Positions 33,137 through 43,080 are shown, counted from the stretch's first letter. The stretch: 64,000 nucleotides of DNA from Paeniglutamicibacter sulfureus (GCF_039535115.1 NZ_BAAAWO010000001.1:1302001-1366000), one strand, 5' to 3'. Notes: generated from the letters alone by a model not told the origin. A program made the numbers and translations.

Positions 33137-33529
33137 TCAGTCCCAGTGTGGCGGACGCTGGGACTTTAGCCAGTCGCCGAGATCGTCGTCCCCATCTCCC
33201 CAGCGCCGCGGATCGTCCTCCGCAGCCTGTTGGTCAAGGACCGGCCGCTTGTCGCCGGGTTTCGCCGGTGTCGGGGCGGTGGCAGGCGCTGCATCGGCGG
33301 TGGCAGGCGCTGCATCGGCGGTGCCCCCTGCATCTGCCGCTGCTTCCGTCCCAGCTTCTGTCCCTGCTTCCACCCCTGTGCCGGCATCCGTGGACGGGAG
33401 CGTCGCCGGGCGTCCGGCTCCGTGCGGCAGCTGAAAGACGCCGACCAGTGCCGACTCGCTGACCTGTTGCGGGGGTGCGGTGAAGCGCCGCGGTTTCTTT
33501 CGCCGCGGCGCTTCGGGCTCATCGGACAT
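33137..33529 (-). CDS. conserved hypothetical protein, Ala/Thr-rich repeats
   Basis: This 130-residue cytosolic, mostly disordered protein begins MSDEPEAPRRKKPRRFTAPP, has a repeat of ATADAAP type in the middle and ends DDLGDWLKSQRPPHWD, an aromatic tail that looks conserved. It starts 2 nt after the stop of the large helicase-like gene and is probably co-translated with it. It may be a partner, but no function is recognised. Confidence 0.7.
   Translation of the reverse strand: MSDEPEAPRRKKPRRFTAPPQQVSESALVGVFQLPHGAGRPATLPSTDAGTGVEAGTEAGTEAAADAGGTADAAPATADAAPATAPTPAKPGDKRPVLDQQAAEDDPRRWGDGDDDLGDWLKSQRPPHWD
33278..33319. repeat. 21-bp tandem repeat in coding sequence
   Basis: GGTGGCAGGCGCTGCATCGGC is found at 33278-33298 and 33299-33319, with a partial third copy. 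It encodes ADAAPAT repeats in the 33137 gene. Confidence 0.85.
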
Positions 33530-33531
33530 GG

Positions 33532-36500
33532 CTACGCATCGGCCAGGTCGGACTCCCGGCGTCCGGCATTACGCGAACCTGCGGTCGATGGGCCGGTGGA
33601 GCCCCCGGGGGCTGCGTCGTCGCCCGTGGCTGCGTCAAGCGCCAGGAACCCGGCGAGCTCGTTGGCGACCTTGTCGGGGTCGGAGAACACGTCGATGGTC
33701 CACAGCGGCACATAGCGCCAGCCCAGGGCCTCGAAAAGCTGCGGGCGCAGGCGGCTGCGCTCGCGCACCGAGAGTTCCCGGTAGCCCTGGGTGCCGTCGT
33801 ACACCACGGCCAGCGGCACGGCCGCGCCGTTGCCGGTGACATCCAGCGCGTGTGCGGCGATGTCCAGCACGCCGCGGTAGTGCTGGGTGACGATGGCCCC
33901 GCGCTCGGCCAGCCGGGACATCAGGTCGGTGACCAGCGGGTCCTGCAGCGGCGTGGCGGTCGAGGACATGCCCGAATCCCCGCCAAGCACCCGGCCGAAG
34001 AGCTCCAGGAAGCGGTAGGCGCCGAAGCGCATGCGCGCCAGGTCCATGTCCTGCGGACGCAGCGCCGAGACCAGCACCATCGACTCGCGGGCGCGGGTAA
34101 CGGCGTTGACGAACAGCTCGTCGCCGCCGGGCTGCGACAGGGCGCCGAAGTCGTGCACCGTCTTGCCGTGGGTGGTGCGGCCGTAGCCGGCCGAGAGGAT
34201 GATGGCGTCGCGCTGCAGCCCGGCCAGGCGGTCGACGCTGGTGACCAGGAAGCGTTCCTTGGCGGCGCGGAAGTACTTCGTCGCCCAGGGGTGGTTGGGC
34301 AGCTGCACGCGGATGCCCTCGGCGATGGCTGCGGCGTGCCGCCGGTTGCCGGCGATGACGGCCAGGGTGGTGTCGCCGCGGCGGGCCAGGTGCGTGAAGA
34401 CCAGGTCGACGACGCGTTGCACCTCCGCCACGGTGGTCTCGACGGATTCGCCGTCGGCACCCAGGGACCCGGTGCCGTCCGGCACGTACTCGGCCTTCAG
34501 CGCCGGGGTGCCGGCCCCCAGCGAGCGGGCGGCGGGCAGTCGGGAGAGCGAACCGGCGTAGAAGTCGTGCGAGAGGGACTCGGTGAGCCCTTCGTCGATG
34601 CCGCGGTAGGCGGTGGAGAGCCGGATGAGCGGCAGCACCTCCTGGAGGGATTCCATCGCGGAAATCGGGGCCGACTCGACGCGGGTGTGCGCCGTGGGGT
34701 CCACCGAGACCTCGAACGGGTTCGGGGCGCCCATCATGGTGTCGCCGAACGCGATGACCTGCCCGGAGCGCGAAATGGAGCCCAGCACCGAGCGCAGCGA
34801 GAGCGAATCGGCATCCAGCAGGATGACCGCGTCGAATTCCATTCCTGCAGGCACGGTGGCGGGGATCAGCAGCGGGGAACCAACCCAGACCGGGCACAGC
34901 GAGTTCAGCAGGGAGTCCCCGAGTGCGGCGAGGTCGGCGACGGAGGGCTCGCCGTCCTTGAGCATGGCCCGCAGCTCGCGCGATGCCGCCCGGTGGTCGG
35001 CCAGTGCGGCCTTCCACGCCTTGGCCAGGGCCCAGCGCAGGCGCGAGGAGCCGGAGGAAACGTGCGCGGAGTCGGCCAGCCGGTAGTCGGCCTCCAGGCG
35101 GCGCAGCTTGTCCCCGTCGTTCATCGCCAGGAAGTCGTCGCCGGAGATCATGGCCTCCAGCGCCGACTGCCACCAGGCCAGGTCCAGCTCCGCGGCGACG
35201 GCATCGGGGGCGACGTTGCGCGACCGGAAGTCGTCCATCAGCTCACCCAGGCCGTGTTCGGCCAGCTGCTCGGTGATGAGCGTGCGTTCGGGCAGCTGGT
35301 CCAGTTCGCCCTTGTGCTCCAGCAGCTCGTCCATGCGTTCCTGCAAGGTGGTGACTGGCTCGTCGCGCAGGGAGCGGCCGACGGGCTCGGGCAGCAGCGT
35401 CGCCAACTTGTCGAGGCGCGAACCGGCGTCCTGGTAGCCGGCGTTGACGTCCAGCAGCCCGGCGGGAACCATCGGGTGGCGCTGGGAGGTGGCGTGGTGG
35501 CGCCAGGCCAAGTGCTGTTCCTGGACGGCCTCGAGCGCGGACTGCAGGTCCGAGACGTGCACGCCGGGGCGCACGTAGTCCTTGGCGACCTTGCGCAGCC
35601 GCGAGCGGGTCATCGAGCTCATCTCGATGCCGCGCTCCCGGCGCCAGGAGGAGGAGGCGGTGGCGGAGATCAGGTCCTCCACCGACTTGTCGAAGATGTC
35701 GGACTCGAACTTGTCCAGCGACGAGCGCACGGCAACCAGCAGGTCCAGTTGCTCGCCCCACTTGTTGTAGGAGTCGGCCAGGCGGATCTCGGAGTGCGCG
35801 GCGACCTTGAGCATGTGCTCGCGCAGGATCGGCAGGTCCCGCTGCAGCCCGGTGACCAGGTCAAGGGCGGTGTCGGTGTCGCGCTTGTTGCGCAGCCGCG
35901 CCCCGTACCAGGGGCTGGAGGCCGAGGCCCGGACGAAGGCACCGAGCTCCGCGGCGCGCTTGAGCTGCTCGGCGGTGGCGGTGCGGCTGGTGATCGAGTC
36001 GAGCACCGAGCGCTTCAGCCGCACCATGGTGGCGGGCGCGGGGTCCAGCGACGTGAGCCGGGCCAGTTCCTGCATGGCCCGGTAGGGCGAGCAGCCCCAG
36101 CGGGCGCGGGTGGAATGCAGCGAACGCACGTGGTCAAGCAGGGCGTGGCGGTGTTCGCGCAGCGAGGCGTGCAGCTTGCCCAGCTGTGGTTCGATGGCGC
36201 GCTCGTTGCGCAGGATCGCCCGGGTCAGCAGGTCGCGCAGCGCGTCGGGGTCCTCCTCGGGGCTCAGCAGCAGCGCGGTTCCGGCCAGGTCCAGCCCGGC
36301 GAAGCGGGCCACGAATTCCTCGGCGCTGGAGCGCCTTTCGGCCACCACCAGCACGCGCTTGCCCGCGGAAGCCAGCACGCCGGCGGCGTTCAGGGCCGTC
36401 TGGGTCTGTCCGCTGCCGGCCGGGGCGCTGACGGCCACCGACTCCCCCGCCTCGACGAGGTCCAGCACCGCCTGCTGGGACTCGTCGGCATCCAGCAACA

Positions 36501-37311
36501 GCAGCTCGTCGGCGGGGTTGCGCTCGTCGCTGCTGCGGGCGGGGCGGGTGTGGCCCGTCTTGGCCGTGGAGCTGGAGGAGGTGCCGGGGGCGCGTTCGCC
36601 GCGGCTCAGCTCCGCCTCGAAAAGCTTTTCCAGCACGGGGTGCCGCATGTCGATGCTGCCCGGGTCCGCCGGGTCCGCGAGGTCGGCGAAGGTGGAGATC
36701 AACAAGCGGTGGGCGATGACCATGCCGGAGACGTCGGCGACCTGGGTGCGCAGCGCGTCCATCGCGCGGGTCGGGTCGAAGCGGGCGATGGAGTAGGCGG
36801 CGGCGTTGATCGCCTCGACGTCGATGTCCAGGCGGTGCTGGCGTCGCAGGTAGCGCAGCAGCGCGGGTGAGAACTCGGCCCGGCCCATGAGCTGGATCTC
36901 GAAGTCGTCCTGGTCATCGCGCACCGAGAGCACGATGCGCCCGAGCATGATGGGGGCGTTGAACTGCTCGCTGCGGCCCTCGTGCACGGCGCGCCAGTTG
37001 GCCTGGCCGGCGGAGAGATAGCCGACGTCGATGCCGCGCTCGTCCCAGAGCTCGCGGATCTTGCCGCGCAGTGCGTCGGCGGTGCGTCGGGCGGAATCGT
37101 ATTGGTCCGAGTCGCGCAGCAGCGTGGAGAGCCGGGTGCGTCGTCCTGCCAGGAACTGGGCAAGCCCCGAAGGATGCGCGTGGGTGATGTCGATGCTGTT
37201 GGACACCGAGGGGGCAAACCGCAGCAACGTGTCGGTTCCCACCCCTGGGCCCAGGGAGTCAACCCACGTGGAGACCAATTCATCTGTGTGCTGCTGGTGC
37301 TCTGCCACCAT
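33532..37311 (-). CDS. very large degenerate SF1 helicase with C-terminal endonuclease-like domain
   Basis: In this 1259-residue protein, residues about 280-1100 follow the Upf1/Dna2-like SF1 helicase plan: ADESQQAVLDLVEAGESVAV, SAPAGSGQTQTALNAAGVLA in the Walker A position, FDAVILLDADSLSLRS, AFGDTMMGAPNPF (motif III region), LIRLSTAYRG, ERFLVTSVDRLAGLQRDAII and NAVTRARESMVLVS (motif VI). In Walker A the lysine is Gln302, so normal ATP hydrolysis is doubtful. The C-terminus (about 1150-1250: GAIVTQHYRGVLDIAAHALD, RERSRLRPQLFEALGWRYVP) matches the Vsr-like REase domain type found at the end of such proteins. It could act in defence or DNA repair. Start ATG 37311 has AAGGGACGG upstream. Confidence 0.75.
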   Translation of the reverse strand: MVAEHQQHTDELVSTWVDSLGPGVGTDTLLRFAPSVSNSIDITHAHPSGLAQFLAGRRTRLSTLLRDSDQYDSARRTADALRGKIRELWDERGIDVGYLSAGQANWRAVHEGRSEQFNAPIMLGRIVLSVRDDQDDFEIQLMGRAEFSPALLRYLRRQHRLDIDVEAINAAAYSIARFDPTRAMDALRTQVADVSGMVIAHRLLISTFADLADPADPGSIDMRHPVLEKLFEAELSRGERAPGTSSSSTAKTGHTRPARSSDERNPADELLLLDADESQQAVLDLVEAGESVAVSAPAGSGQTQTALNAAGVLASAGKRVLVVAERRSSAEEFVARFAGLDLAGTALLLSPEEDPDALRDLLTRAILRNERAIEPQLGKLHASLREHRHALLDHVRSLHSTRARWGCSPYRAMQELARLTSLDPAPATMVRLKRSVLDSITSRTATAEQLKRAAELGAFVRASASSPWYGARLRNKRDTDTALDLVTGLQRDLPILREHMLKVAAHSEIRLADSYNKWGEQLDLLVAVRSSLDKFESDIFDKSVEDLISATASSSWRRERGIEMSSMTRSRLRKVAKDYVRPGVHVSDLQSALEAVQEQHLAWRHHATSQRHPMVPAGLLDVNAGYQDAGSRLDKLATLLPEPVGRSLRDEPVTTLQERMDELLEHKGELDQLPERTLITEQLAEHGLGELMDDFRSRNVAPDAVAAELDLAWWQSALEAMISGDDFLAMNDGDKLRRLEADYRLADSAHVSSGSSRLRWALAKAWKAALADHRAASRELRAMLKDGEPSVADLAALGDSLLNSLCPVWVGSPLLIPATVPAGMEFDAVILLDADSLSLRSVLGSISRSGQVIAFGDTMMGAPNPFEVSVDPTAHTRVESAPISAMESLQEVLPLIRLSTAYRGIDEGLTESLSHDFYAGSLSRLPAARSLGAGTPALKAEYVPDGTGSLGADGESVETTVAEVQRVVDLVFTHLARRGDTTLAVIAGNRRHAAAIAEGIRVQLPNHPWATKYFRAAKERFLVTSVDRLAGLQRDAIILSAGYGRTTHGKTVHDFGALSQPGGDELFVNAVTRARESMVLVSALRPQDMDLARMRFGAYRFLELFGRVLGGDSGMSSTATPLQDPLVTDLMSRLAERGAIVTQHYRGVLDIAAHALDVTGNGAAVPLAVVYDGTQGYRELSVRERSRLRPQLFEALGWRYVPLWTIDVFSDPDKVANELAGFLALDAATGDDAAPGGSTGPSTAGSRNAGRRESDLADA

Positions 37312-37598
37312 TCCGTCCCTTCACCTCTTGCCTGAATGCTGCCGCACCCGCGCGGCGAGTTGCCACGTGGATACATTCAGCCCTTACCAACCTAGTCCAA
37401 AACGGGCGCGCGATGACGAACCAAAACACGTTCGGCGCCGGTCTATTCGGCCGCGGGGCCACATTGCGCCGCGCCGGGCCACCGGCTGGGTTAACCCCGC
37501 GCGTCCGAAGGTTGAACAGCCGGTGCGCGGCGCCCGCGGCGGCAGCGCCCTGCGCCGACGGAATCCCGGGGGCCGCGGACGGCATACCCCCCTTGGAA
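37312..37598. other. 287-nt non-coding region
   Basis: It contains the promoter region of the helicase-like gene. No convincing coding frame or RNA is visible. Confidence 0.5.
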
Positions 37599-37652
37599 AA
37601 CAGTTCCGCGTGAACAGTTCCGCGTGAAAACAGTTCCGCGTGTAAACAGTTC
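37599..37652. repeat. 14-bp tandem repeat, 3.5 copies
   Basis: AACAGTTCCGCGTG occurs at 37599, 37613 and 37629, and a partial copy runs into the guaA terminator hairpin. Confidence 0.85.
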
Positions 37653-37684
37653 AGGGGGAAGCCCGCGTAGGCTCCCCCCTGAAC
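37649..37684 (-). terminator. guaA terminator
   Basis: GTTCAGGGGGAAGCC and GGCTCCCCCCTGAAC form a stem of about 14 bp, 31 nt past the guaA stop codon. Confidence 0.8.
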
Positions 37685-37714
37685 TTTGCCGCCGGCGCGT
37701 CTACGCCGTCGGGC

Positions 37715-39301
37715 TTACTCCCATTCGATGGTTCCCGGCGGCTTGGACGTCACGTCCAGCACCACGCGGTTGACCCCGTCGACCTCGTTGGTGATCCGGT
37801 TGGAGATCCGGGCCAGCAGGTCGTAGGGCAAGCGCGACCAGTCTGCGGTCATGGCGTCCTCGGAGGACACCGGGCGCAGCACGATCGGGTGGCCGTAGGT
37901 GCGGCCGTCGCCCTGCACGCCCACGGAGCGCACGTCGGCCAGCAGGACGACGGGCATCTGCCAGACTTCCTCGTCCAGGCCGGCGGCGGTGAGCTCCGCG
38001 CGGGCAATCGCGTCGGCCTTGCGCAGCAGTTCCAGGCGCTCCTCGTTGACCGCACCGATGATGCGGATGCCCAGGCCCGGGCCGGGGAACGGCTGGCGCA
38101 TGACGATCTCGGCCGGCAGGCCAAGCTGCTTGCCCACGGCACGGACCTCGTCCTTGAAGAGCGCGCGCAGCGGCTCGACCAGCTCGAAGTCCAGGTCCTC
38201 GGGAAGCCCGCCCACGTTGTGGTGGCTCTTGATGTTGGAGGCACCTTCGCCGCCGCCTGATTCCACGACGTCCGGGTACAGGGTTCCCTGCACCAGGAAC
38301 TTCACCGGCTGGCCGGAGTCGGCAGCCTCGGCGAGGATCGCGGTTTCCGCTGCCTCGAACGCGCGGATGAATTCGCGGCCGATGATCTTGCGCTTGGTTT
38401 CCGGATCCGTCACGCCGTCCAGGGCGGTCAGGAAGCGTTCGCGCTCGTCGGCGATGTAGAGCTTCGCGCCGGTGGCGGCGACGAAGTCCATTTCGACCTG
38501 TTCGGCTTCGCCTTCGCGCAGCAGTCCGTGGTTCACGAACACGCAGGTGAGCTGGTCGCCGATGGCGCGCTGCACCAGTGCGGCCGCCACGGCGGAGTCA
38601 ACGCCGCCGGACAGGCCGCAGATGGCCCGGCCGTCGCCGACCTGGGCGCGGATCTTTTCGACCTGCTCGTCCAGGATGTTGGCAGCGGTCCACGAGCCGT
38701 CAAGGCCGGCACCGTGGTACAGGAAGTTCTCCAGCACCTGCTGGCCGTGGGCCGAGTGCTTGACCTCCGGGTGCCACTGCACGCCGTAGAGGCGCTTGGC
38801 CTCGTTGGCGAAGGCGGCAACGGGGGCGCCGGCCGTGGTGGCCAGGACCTCGAAGCCCTCGGGGGCCTTGGAGACAGAGTCGCCGTGGCTCATCCAGACG
38901 TTCTGGTTTTCCGGGATGCCGGCCAGGATGGAGCGTGCGGCTCCGCTGGAGCTGGCGTCGGTTGCACCGTATTCGCGCAAGCCGGTCTCGGCGACAACGC
39001 CGCCGAGGGCGTTGGCCATGGCCTGGAAGCCGTAGCAGATGCCCAGGACCGGCACACCTGCCTCAAAAAGGTCGGCACCGACACTCGGGGCACCGTCGGC
39101 GTATACGCTCGAGGGGCCTCCGGAGAGGATGATTGCCGCCGGGTTCTTGGCGAGAATCTGTTCGGTGGTGAAGGTATGCGGGACGATCTCCGAATACACG
39201 TTGGCTTCGCGTACACGCCGAGCAATCAGCTGTGCGTACTGGGCCCCGTAATCGACGACCAGAACCGGCTGGTGCTCTGGGGTGCTGGGTGTGTTGGTCA
39301 C
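37715..39301 (-). CDS. guaA: GMP synthase (glutamine-hydrolysing)
   Basis: This 528-residue enzyme converts XMP to GMP. The class I glutaminase domain (1-200) has [10 protein letters not shown] with the nucleophilic Cys and [11 protein letters not shown] with the catalytic His. The ATP-pyrophosphatase domain has [18 protein letters not shown], and the C-terminal dimerisation domain ends [17 protein letters not shown]. The start GTG 39301 ([19 protein letters not shown]) is leaderless. Confidence 0.98.
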   Translation of the reverse strand: MTNTPSTPEHQPVLVVDYGAQYAQLIARRVREANVYSEIVPHTFTTEQILAKNPAAIILSGGPSSVYADGAPSVGADLFEAGVPVLGICYGFQAMANALGGVVAETGLREYGATDASSSGAARSILAGIPENQNVWMSHGDSVSKAPEGFEVLATTAGAPVAAFANEAKRLYGVQWHPEVKHSAHGQQVLENFLYHGAGLDGSWTAANILDEQVEKIRAQVGDGRAICGLSGGVDSAVAAALVQRAIGDQLTCVFVNHGLLREGEAEQVEMDFVAATGAKLYIADERERFLTALDGVTDPETKRKIIGREFIRAFEAAETAILAEAADSGQPVKFLVQGTLYPDVVESGGGEGASNIKSHHNVGGLPEDLDFELVEPLRALFKDEVRAVGKQLGLPAEIVMRQPFPGPGLGIRIIGAVNEERLELLRKADAIARAELTAAGLDEEVWQMPVVLLADVRSVGVQGDGRTYGHPIVLRPVSSEDAMTADWSRLPYDLLARISNRITNEVDGVNRVVLDVTSKPPGTIEWE

Positions 39302-39308
39302 GCGCCTA

Positions 39309-39314
39309 AGCTTA
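39309..39314 (-). promoter_or_regulatory. -10 box TAAGCT, leaderless promoter of guaA
   Basis: TAAGCT ends 7 nt before the GTG at 39301 on the minus strand. Confidence 0.55.
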
Positions 39315-39549
39315 GCCGCCCGGGGAGCCCGCTTGCATCTTGAAGTGGCCGAGGGTGACGCAAACTACTTTGGGCGTGGCCCCGGCCGCGTCATGTTGGC
39401 ACTTTGGAGCCTTCCCGCGGCCCATCGGCCCGTGGGCCGATGGGCTTGCCGCGGAGGTTGCGACGGAGGTTGCGACGCGGATTTGCGACAGGGATTTGCG
39501 GCAGGCGTTGCCGCGGGGATTTGCCGCGGGTGGATCCGTCGGGAAGAAC

Positions 39550-41352
39550 TCAGTCGGAGAACAGCGGCGGGGTGTAGCCGGCGGTGCGCAATTCCGGGTG
39601 CCAGAAGAGGTTTCGTTCCGGGTCGCCGCGGGGTTGGCCGGCGTGGGCGATGACGTAGGGAATCCCGTTGATCATCTTCAGGGTGATGAGTCCGGCATGC
39701 ACCATGAGGTGGTGGTGTTGGCACAGGCTTGCGCCGTTGTCGACGCTGGTCGGGCCGCCTTCCATCCAGGGCACCACGTGGTGGACCTCGGAGGTGGAGG
39801 CCGGGCGGTGGCAGCCGGGGATGACGCAGCCGCGGTCGCGGAGGGCGATGGCCTTGCGCTGCGCCGGGGAGAAGCTGCGCGCCTCCCGTCCCAGGTCCAG
39901 GATCTCCCCGTCGGTGCCGAGCACTGCGGGGAGAATGTCGCCGTTGCAGGCGAGGCGGCGGATGTTGGCGGCGGAAATCGGGCGGCCGTGGGCGGTGATC
40001 CCTGCGTCCTCGCACTGGCCCAGCAAGGCGCGGTAGCCGATCAGCACGCCGATCTTCACCGGCATCCCGCCGCTTTGCAGGGGCGCGGAGCCTGAGAGGG
40101 CACCGGAGACCGCGGCGAGGACGGCGTCGAGCAGCAGCTGCGGGGAGGTGCGGCGTGCCGCCTCCGAAGACGGGGCCCCGGGGGTGATTGAAGCAGGCGC
40201 GCCGCAGGCCAGTTCGCTCAGGGGTGCCAGGGCCGGGTCGATGCCCGGGGCCAGGGCCCATTCCGGGGCCGGGAGGCCCGCGGTTCCGGCGGCTCCGGTG
40301 ACCGAGGTGGCCTTGCTGTTGCCGGAGGCCGGTGAGCCCAGTCCGTTTTCCGGGGCCGGAGCGGGGACCGAAGGGGCCAAGGACGCTGTGCCCGGACCCG
40401 AAGGGGGCCCGGCCGTGGAAGCTGAGGCGGGCGGGACCCTGTCGGAGCGCGGGTTGCTCCAGGCCTCGGCGAAGGCGAGGAGGGTTTCGGAGTCGATGGG
40501 GTCGCAGCGCAACAGGTACTCGTCGCAGCCCTCGCGAAAACCGCGATAGACCATGCCGCGCTTGGCGCGGATCTCCTCGTCGGTGATCGGCGCGCCGTTC
40601 TCCTGGAGGTAGGCCGTCCAGTCCGACAGCGCCTTGTGGCAGCTGCGCGGCGGTGCGGTGCGTGCCTCGTGGGCCAGGGATTCCTCGATGGCGGTGCTCA
40701 GGTTCGCCGCGTCGGGTCGGGCGGCAATGCGCGGCCGCAGTGACTCGAGGCGGCCGGCCAGCTGGGCTATGGTCCCCACGTCCGCGCTGCCGTCGGCCGC
40801 GGTGCCGGCCAGCAACGGGAAGCTCGGTGCCGCGCCCGCGGTGCCGGTGCCGGACTGCCCGGGTTGCGCGGCTTCGTCCCCGTCGGCGGGAATCGGCGAT
40901 GCCGGGGCAGGGGCGATGAGCAGCCGGGCGCCGGTCAGCCGACTGCGGGCCTCGGTCGCGGAGATGTGCAGGTGCGCCTGCAGGTACTCGGCGGTGTTGC
41001 GGTGCACGGCCATGCCGGGGACGAAGCGCTCCGGCGGGGCCGCTGCGCTGCCGTCGGCCAGGGTCCGGGGATCGGCGGCCAGGTCGTCGATGGCCGTGGC
41101 GGTTTCCGGGTCCAGCCGGTGGATGCCGGTCGCGTCGGCCTGGAACGTCGCCTGAAGCTGGGCGTAGCCGATGGTGCGCCGGCCGTGCTCGAGAAGGCCC
41201 AGCACCATGGCGCTGGAGGCCGCGTCGAGCCCCATCCCGCCGGCCCTTTGCGCGGCGGCCCGAAGCGCCAGCACCGCGGTGGCCAGGTCGCTGACCGCGA
41301 TGTTGGTGCCCTCGTGCCCTCTCGGGGGGATCGGTGCGGCGGAAGTCCTCAT
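39550..41352 (-). CDS. DUF222 and HNH endonuclease domain protein
   Basis: This 600-residue protein has the DUF222 region over about residues 20-430, interrupted by long Ala/Pro/Gly-rich linkers. The C-terminal HNH domain (about 490-560) has RDRGCVIPGCHRPASTSEVH and HVVPWMEGGPTSVDNGASLC followed by QHHHLMVH. All metal and catalytic histidines appear present. Such proteins are numerous in actinobacteria (the 13E12 group) and behave like mobile or domesticated elements. No partner gene is seen. Confidence 0.9.
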   Translation of the reverse strand: MRTSAAPIPPRGHEGTNIAVSDLATAVLALRAAAQRAGGMGLDAASSAMVLGLLEHGRRTIGYAQLQATFQADATGIHRLDPETATAIDDLAADPRTLADGSAAAPPERFVPGMAVHRNTAEYLQAHLHISATEARSRLTGARLLIAPAPASPIPADGDEAAQPGQSGTGTAGAAPSFPLLAGTAADGSADVGTIAQLAGRLESLRPRIAARPDAANLSTAIEESLAHEARTAPPRSCHKALSDWTAYLQENGAPITDEEIRAKRGMVYRGFREGCDEYLLRCDPIDSETLLAFAEAWSNPRSDRVPPASASTAGPPSGPGTASLAPSVPAPAPENGLGSPASGNSKATSVTGAAGTAGLPAPEWALAPGIDPALAPLSELACGAPASITPGAPSSEAARRTSPQLLLDAVLAAVSGALSGSAPLQSGGMPVKIGVLIGYRALLGQCEDAGITAHGRPISAANIRRLACNGDILPAVLGTDGEILDLGREARSFSPAQRKAIALRDRGCVIPGCHRPASTSEVHHVVPWMEGGPTSVDNGASLCQHHHLMVHAGLITLKMINGIPYVIAHAGQPRGDPERNLFWHPELRTAGYTPPLFSD

Positions 41353-41514
41353 GCCCTAGAGTGTGCGCCACCCACGACCCGGACCGCTGCCGGCACCGAC
41401 AAATGTGCGGGGAAGTGGATCACGGCGACGTGGGCGGGCCTGCTGGCGCCGAGGTTGATGGATGTCGGCGACGAGGACGGGCGGGGAATGCGTGGGATCG
41501 GCGGGGAATGCGCG

Positions 41515-41561
41515 AGGGGCGGCCTTGCGGACGCGCTGCTGCGCATGCGAAGACCGCCCCT
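41515..41561 (-). terminator. terminator of the SURF1/DUF3817 operon
   Basis: AGGGGCGG (41515-41522) and CCGCCCCT (41554-41561), extended by CTT/AAG pairs, form a stem downstream of the DUF3817 stop. The rest of the gap 41,353-41,623 holds no gene. Confidence 0.65.
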
Positions 41562-41623
41562 GGCGGTGGCGTGGCGGCGGGTTGGCGCCGGCGGGGGTGC
41601 TGCTGGGCGCAGCGCCGCGTGGT

Positions 41624-42088
41624 TTAGTAGCGCTTGGCGGCCTGCGGGTGGGAGGCCAGCTCGGTCTCCACCTCGCCGTGGACCTTCTTCTCCATGAAGA
41701 AGGAGAGCAACGGCACGACGCCGCCCAGGGCGATGGTGATGAAGCGGCTGAAGGGCCAGCGCATCAGCGACCACAGGCGGAAGTCGGCCAGCAGGTAGAC
41801 GACGTACATCCAGCCGTGGATGATGAGGATGGCCAGCGAGACATTGACGCCGCCGGCGATGTCGGCCCGGTTGACCAGGCCCACGGCGTTGGAGCCGCCG
41901 TCGAGCAGGGTGCCGCCGATGAACAGCTCCAGGTGCCAGAAGTACTTCACGATCATTTCGGCGCAGAGCAGCAGCAGCATCACGCCGGTGGCGTAGGCCA
42001 GCACCTTGTAGAAGGTGGCGGCGCCGCGGATCTGGGAGGGGGTGCCGGCAAAGCGGCGCACCTTGGGGGCGGAGTTTTCTTCGGTCAC
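41624..42088 (-). CDS. DUF3817 membrane protein
   Basis: This 154-residue protein has the DUF3817 plan: an N-terminal AATFYKVLAYATGVMLLLLC helix, then LAILIIHGWMYVVYLLADF, a basic loop RLWSLMRWPFSRF and TIALGGVVPLLSFFMEKKV. It is overlapped by the SURF1 gene stop (4 nt) and probably shares its transcript. The family often lies near guaA and the SURF1 gene in actinobacteria. Function unknown. Confidence 0.9.
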   Translation of the reverse strand: MTEENSAPKVRRFAGTPSQIRGAATFYKVLAYATGVMLLLLCAEMIVKYFWHLELFIGGTLLDGGSNAVGLVNRADIAGGVNVSLAILIIHGWMYVVYLLADFRLWSLMRWPFSRFITIALGGVVPLLSFFMEKKVHGEVETELASHPQAAKRY

Positions 42089-43068
42089 GACTGGTCCTTG
42101 TGTTGGGAAGCGCTGGTTGGGGATTCGCGGTTCTGGGGGGCGGGGTTTGATGACGCGGGGTTCTCGGACGTGGAGCCCGGGGAGACGTGTGCCGGTAAGT
42201 CAGAGTCCGGGGCGACATGTTCCGGGGAGACGTGGTCCGGGGAGACCGCCGGGTTCTCGTGGTCGAGCTGGCGCTGGTAGACGATCGCCGGGTCCAGGCC
42301 CGCGGCAAGCGCGGCGGCATCGGCGATGTCCTCGCGCTGGCGGCGGTAGTCGTCGGCCACCAGCCGGTACCAGAGGAACACCGCGAAGCCGGCGAAGACC
42401 ACCCACTCGATGCCGTAGAAGATGTTCAGCCAGTTGATCTGACGCTCCTGGGGCTGCGGGCCCACGTCGACCTGGACCAAGCCGGTCGCGGCGGCGGAGA
42501 GGTCGGTGCCGTCGGGCCCGGCCACCGTCGAGGCGACGACGAAGCCGCTGTAGGAGGGCACGTCCCAGACGTTGATCAGCTGGGCCACCGACAGCGAGGG
42601 GAAGATGCCGCCGCGCGCGTCCTCGGCGATGGGCGCCTCGGTGGGCAGCAGCCGGCCGGTGATCTCCAGCGTCCCTGTCGGGGCGGCGGCGGGGGTTGCG
42701 TCGTCGGGCTGCCAACCGCGCACCACCGGGATGGTGTTGCCCGCCGGCGCACCGTCGACCTTGAAGGCCGCGACGACCCAGTAACCGGTGCGCGAATCCT
42801 CGATGCGGTTCTTCACCAGGACCTGCGTGCCGGGCAGGAAGCTGCCGGAGGCGGAGACCATCTGGTCTGCCTCGCGGGCCATCAGGTCGGTGGCGGGCTT
42901 CAGGTGGCCGGTGAGCGGAACGACGCGTTCGGTGGTGGTCACCGGGGGCGGGGCTTCGGTCTGCGAGCGGTTGAACTGCCACTGACTCAGCAGGACAAAG
43001 CCGGTGGCAACAACGAGGGCGCCAACCAAGGCCAGGATCCAACGGGGTTTAAGGGCAGTTTTCAGCAC
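42085..43068 (-). CDS. SURF1-family cytochrome oxidase assembly protein
   Basis: In this 327-residue protein, an N-terminal helix (about 9-27, RWILALVGALVVATGFVLL) and a C-terminal helix (about 208-226, WLNIFYGIEWVVFAGFAVFL) flank an exported SURF1 domain with LSQWQFNRSQTEAP, TQVLVKNRIEDSRTGYWVVA, TIPVVRGWQPDD and NVWDVPSYSGF. The C-terminal about 80 residues are a disordered Pro/Ser/His tail. SURF1 assists cytochrome c oxidase assembly. The start is leaderless GTG 43068. Confidence 0.93.
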   Translation of the reverse strand: MLKTALKPRWILALVGALVVATGFVLLSQWQFNRSQTEAPPPVTTTERVVPLTGHLKPATDLMAREADQMVSASGSFLPGTQVLVKNRIEDSRTGYWVVAAFKVDGAPAGNTIPVVRGWQPDDATPAAAPTGTLEITGRLLPTEAPIAEDARGGIFPSLSVAQLINVWDVPSYSGFVVASTVAGPDGTDLSAAATGLVQVDVGPQPQERQINWLNIFYGIEWVVFAGFAVFLWYRLVADDYRRQREDIADAAALAAGLDPAIVYQRQLDHENPAVSPDHVSPEHVAPDSDLPAHVSPGSTSENPASSNPAPQNRESPTSASQHKDQS

Positions 43069-43074
43069 AGTACA

Positions 43075-43080
43075 ACCGTA
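43075..43080 (-). promoter_or_regulatory. -10 box TACGGT, leaderless promoter of SURF1 gene
   Basis: TACGGT ends 6 nt before the GTG at 43068 on the minus strand. Confidence 0.5.

Noticed and set aside
33850..36870. Open frame of about 1,000 codons antisense to the helicase-like gene
   Set aside because: It is a shadow frame created by GC-rich third positions. The product has no family pattern, and the opposite strand encodes a continuous domain-bearing protein.
37312..37714. Purine riboswitch for guaA or the helicase gene
   Set aside because: guaA is leaderless on the other side, and the hairpins here are terminator and repeat structures without conserved aptamer motifs.
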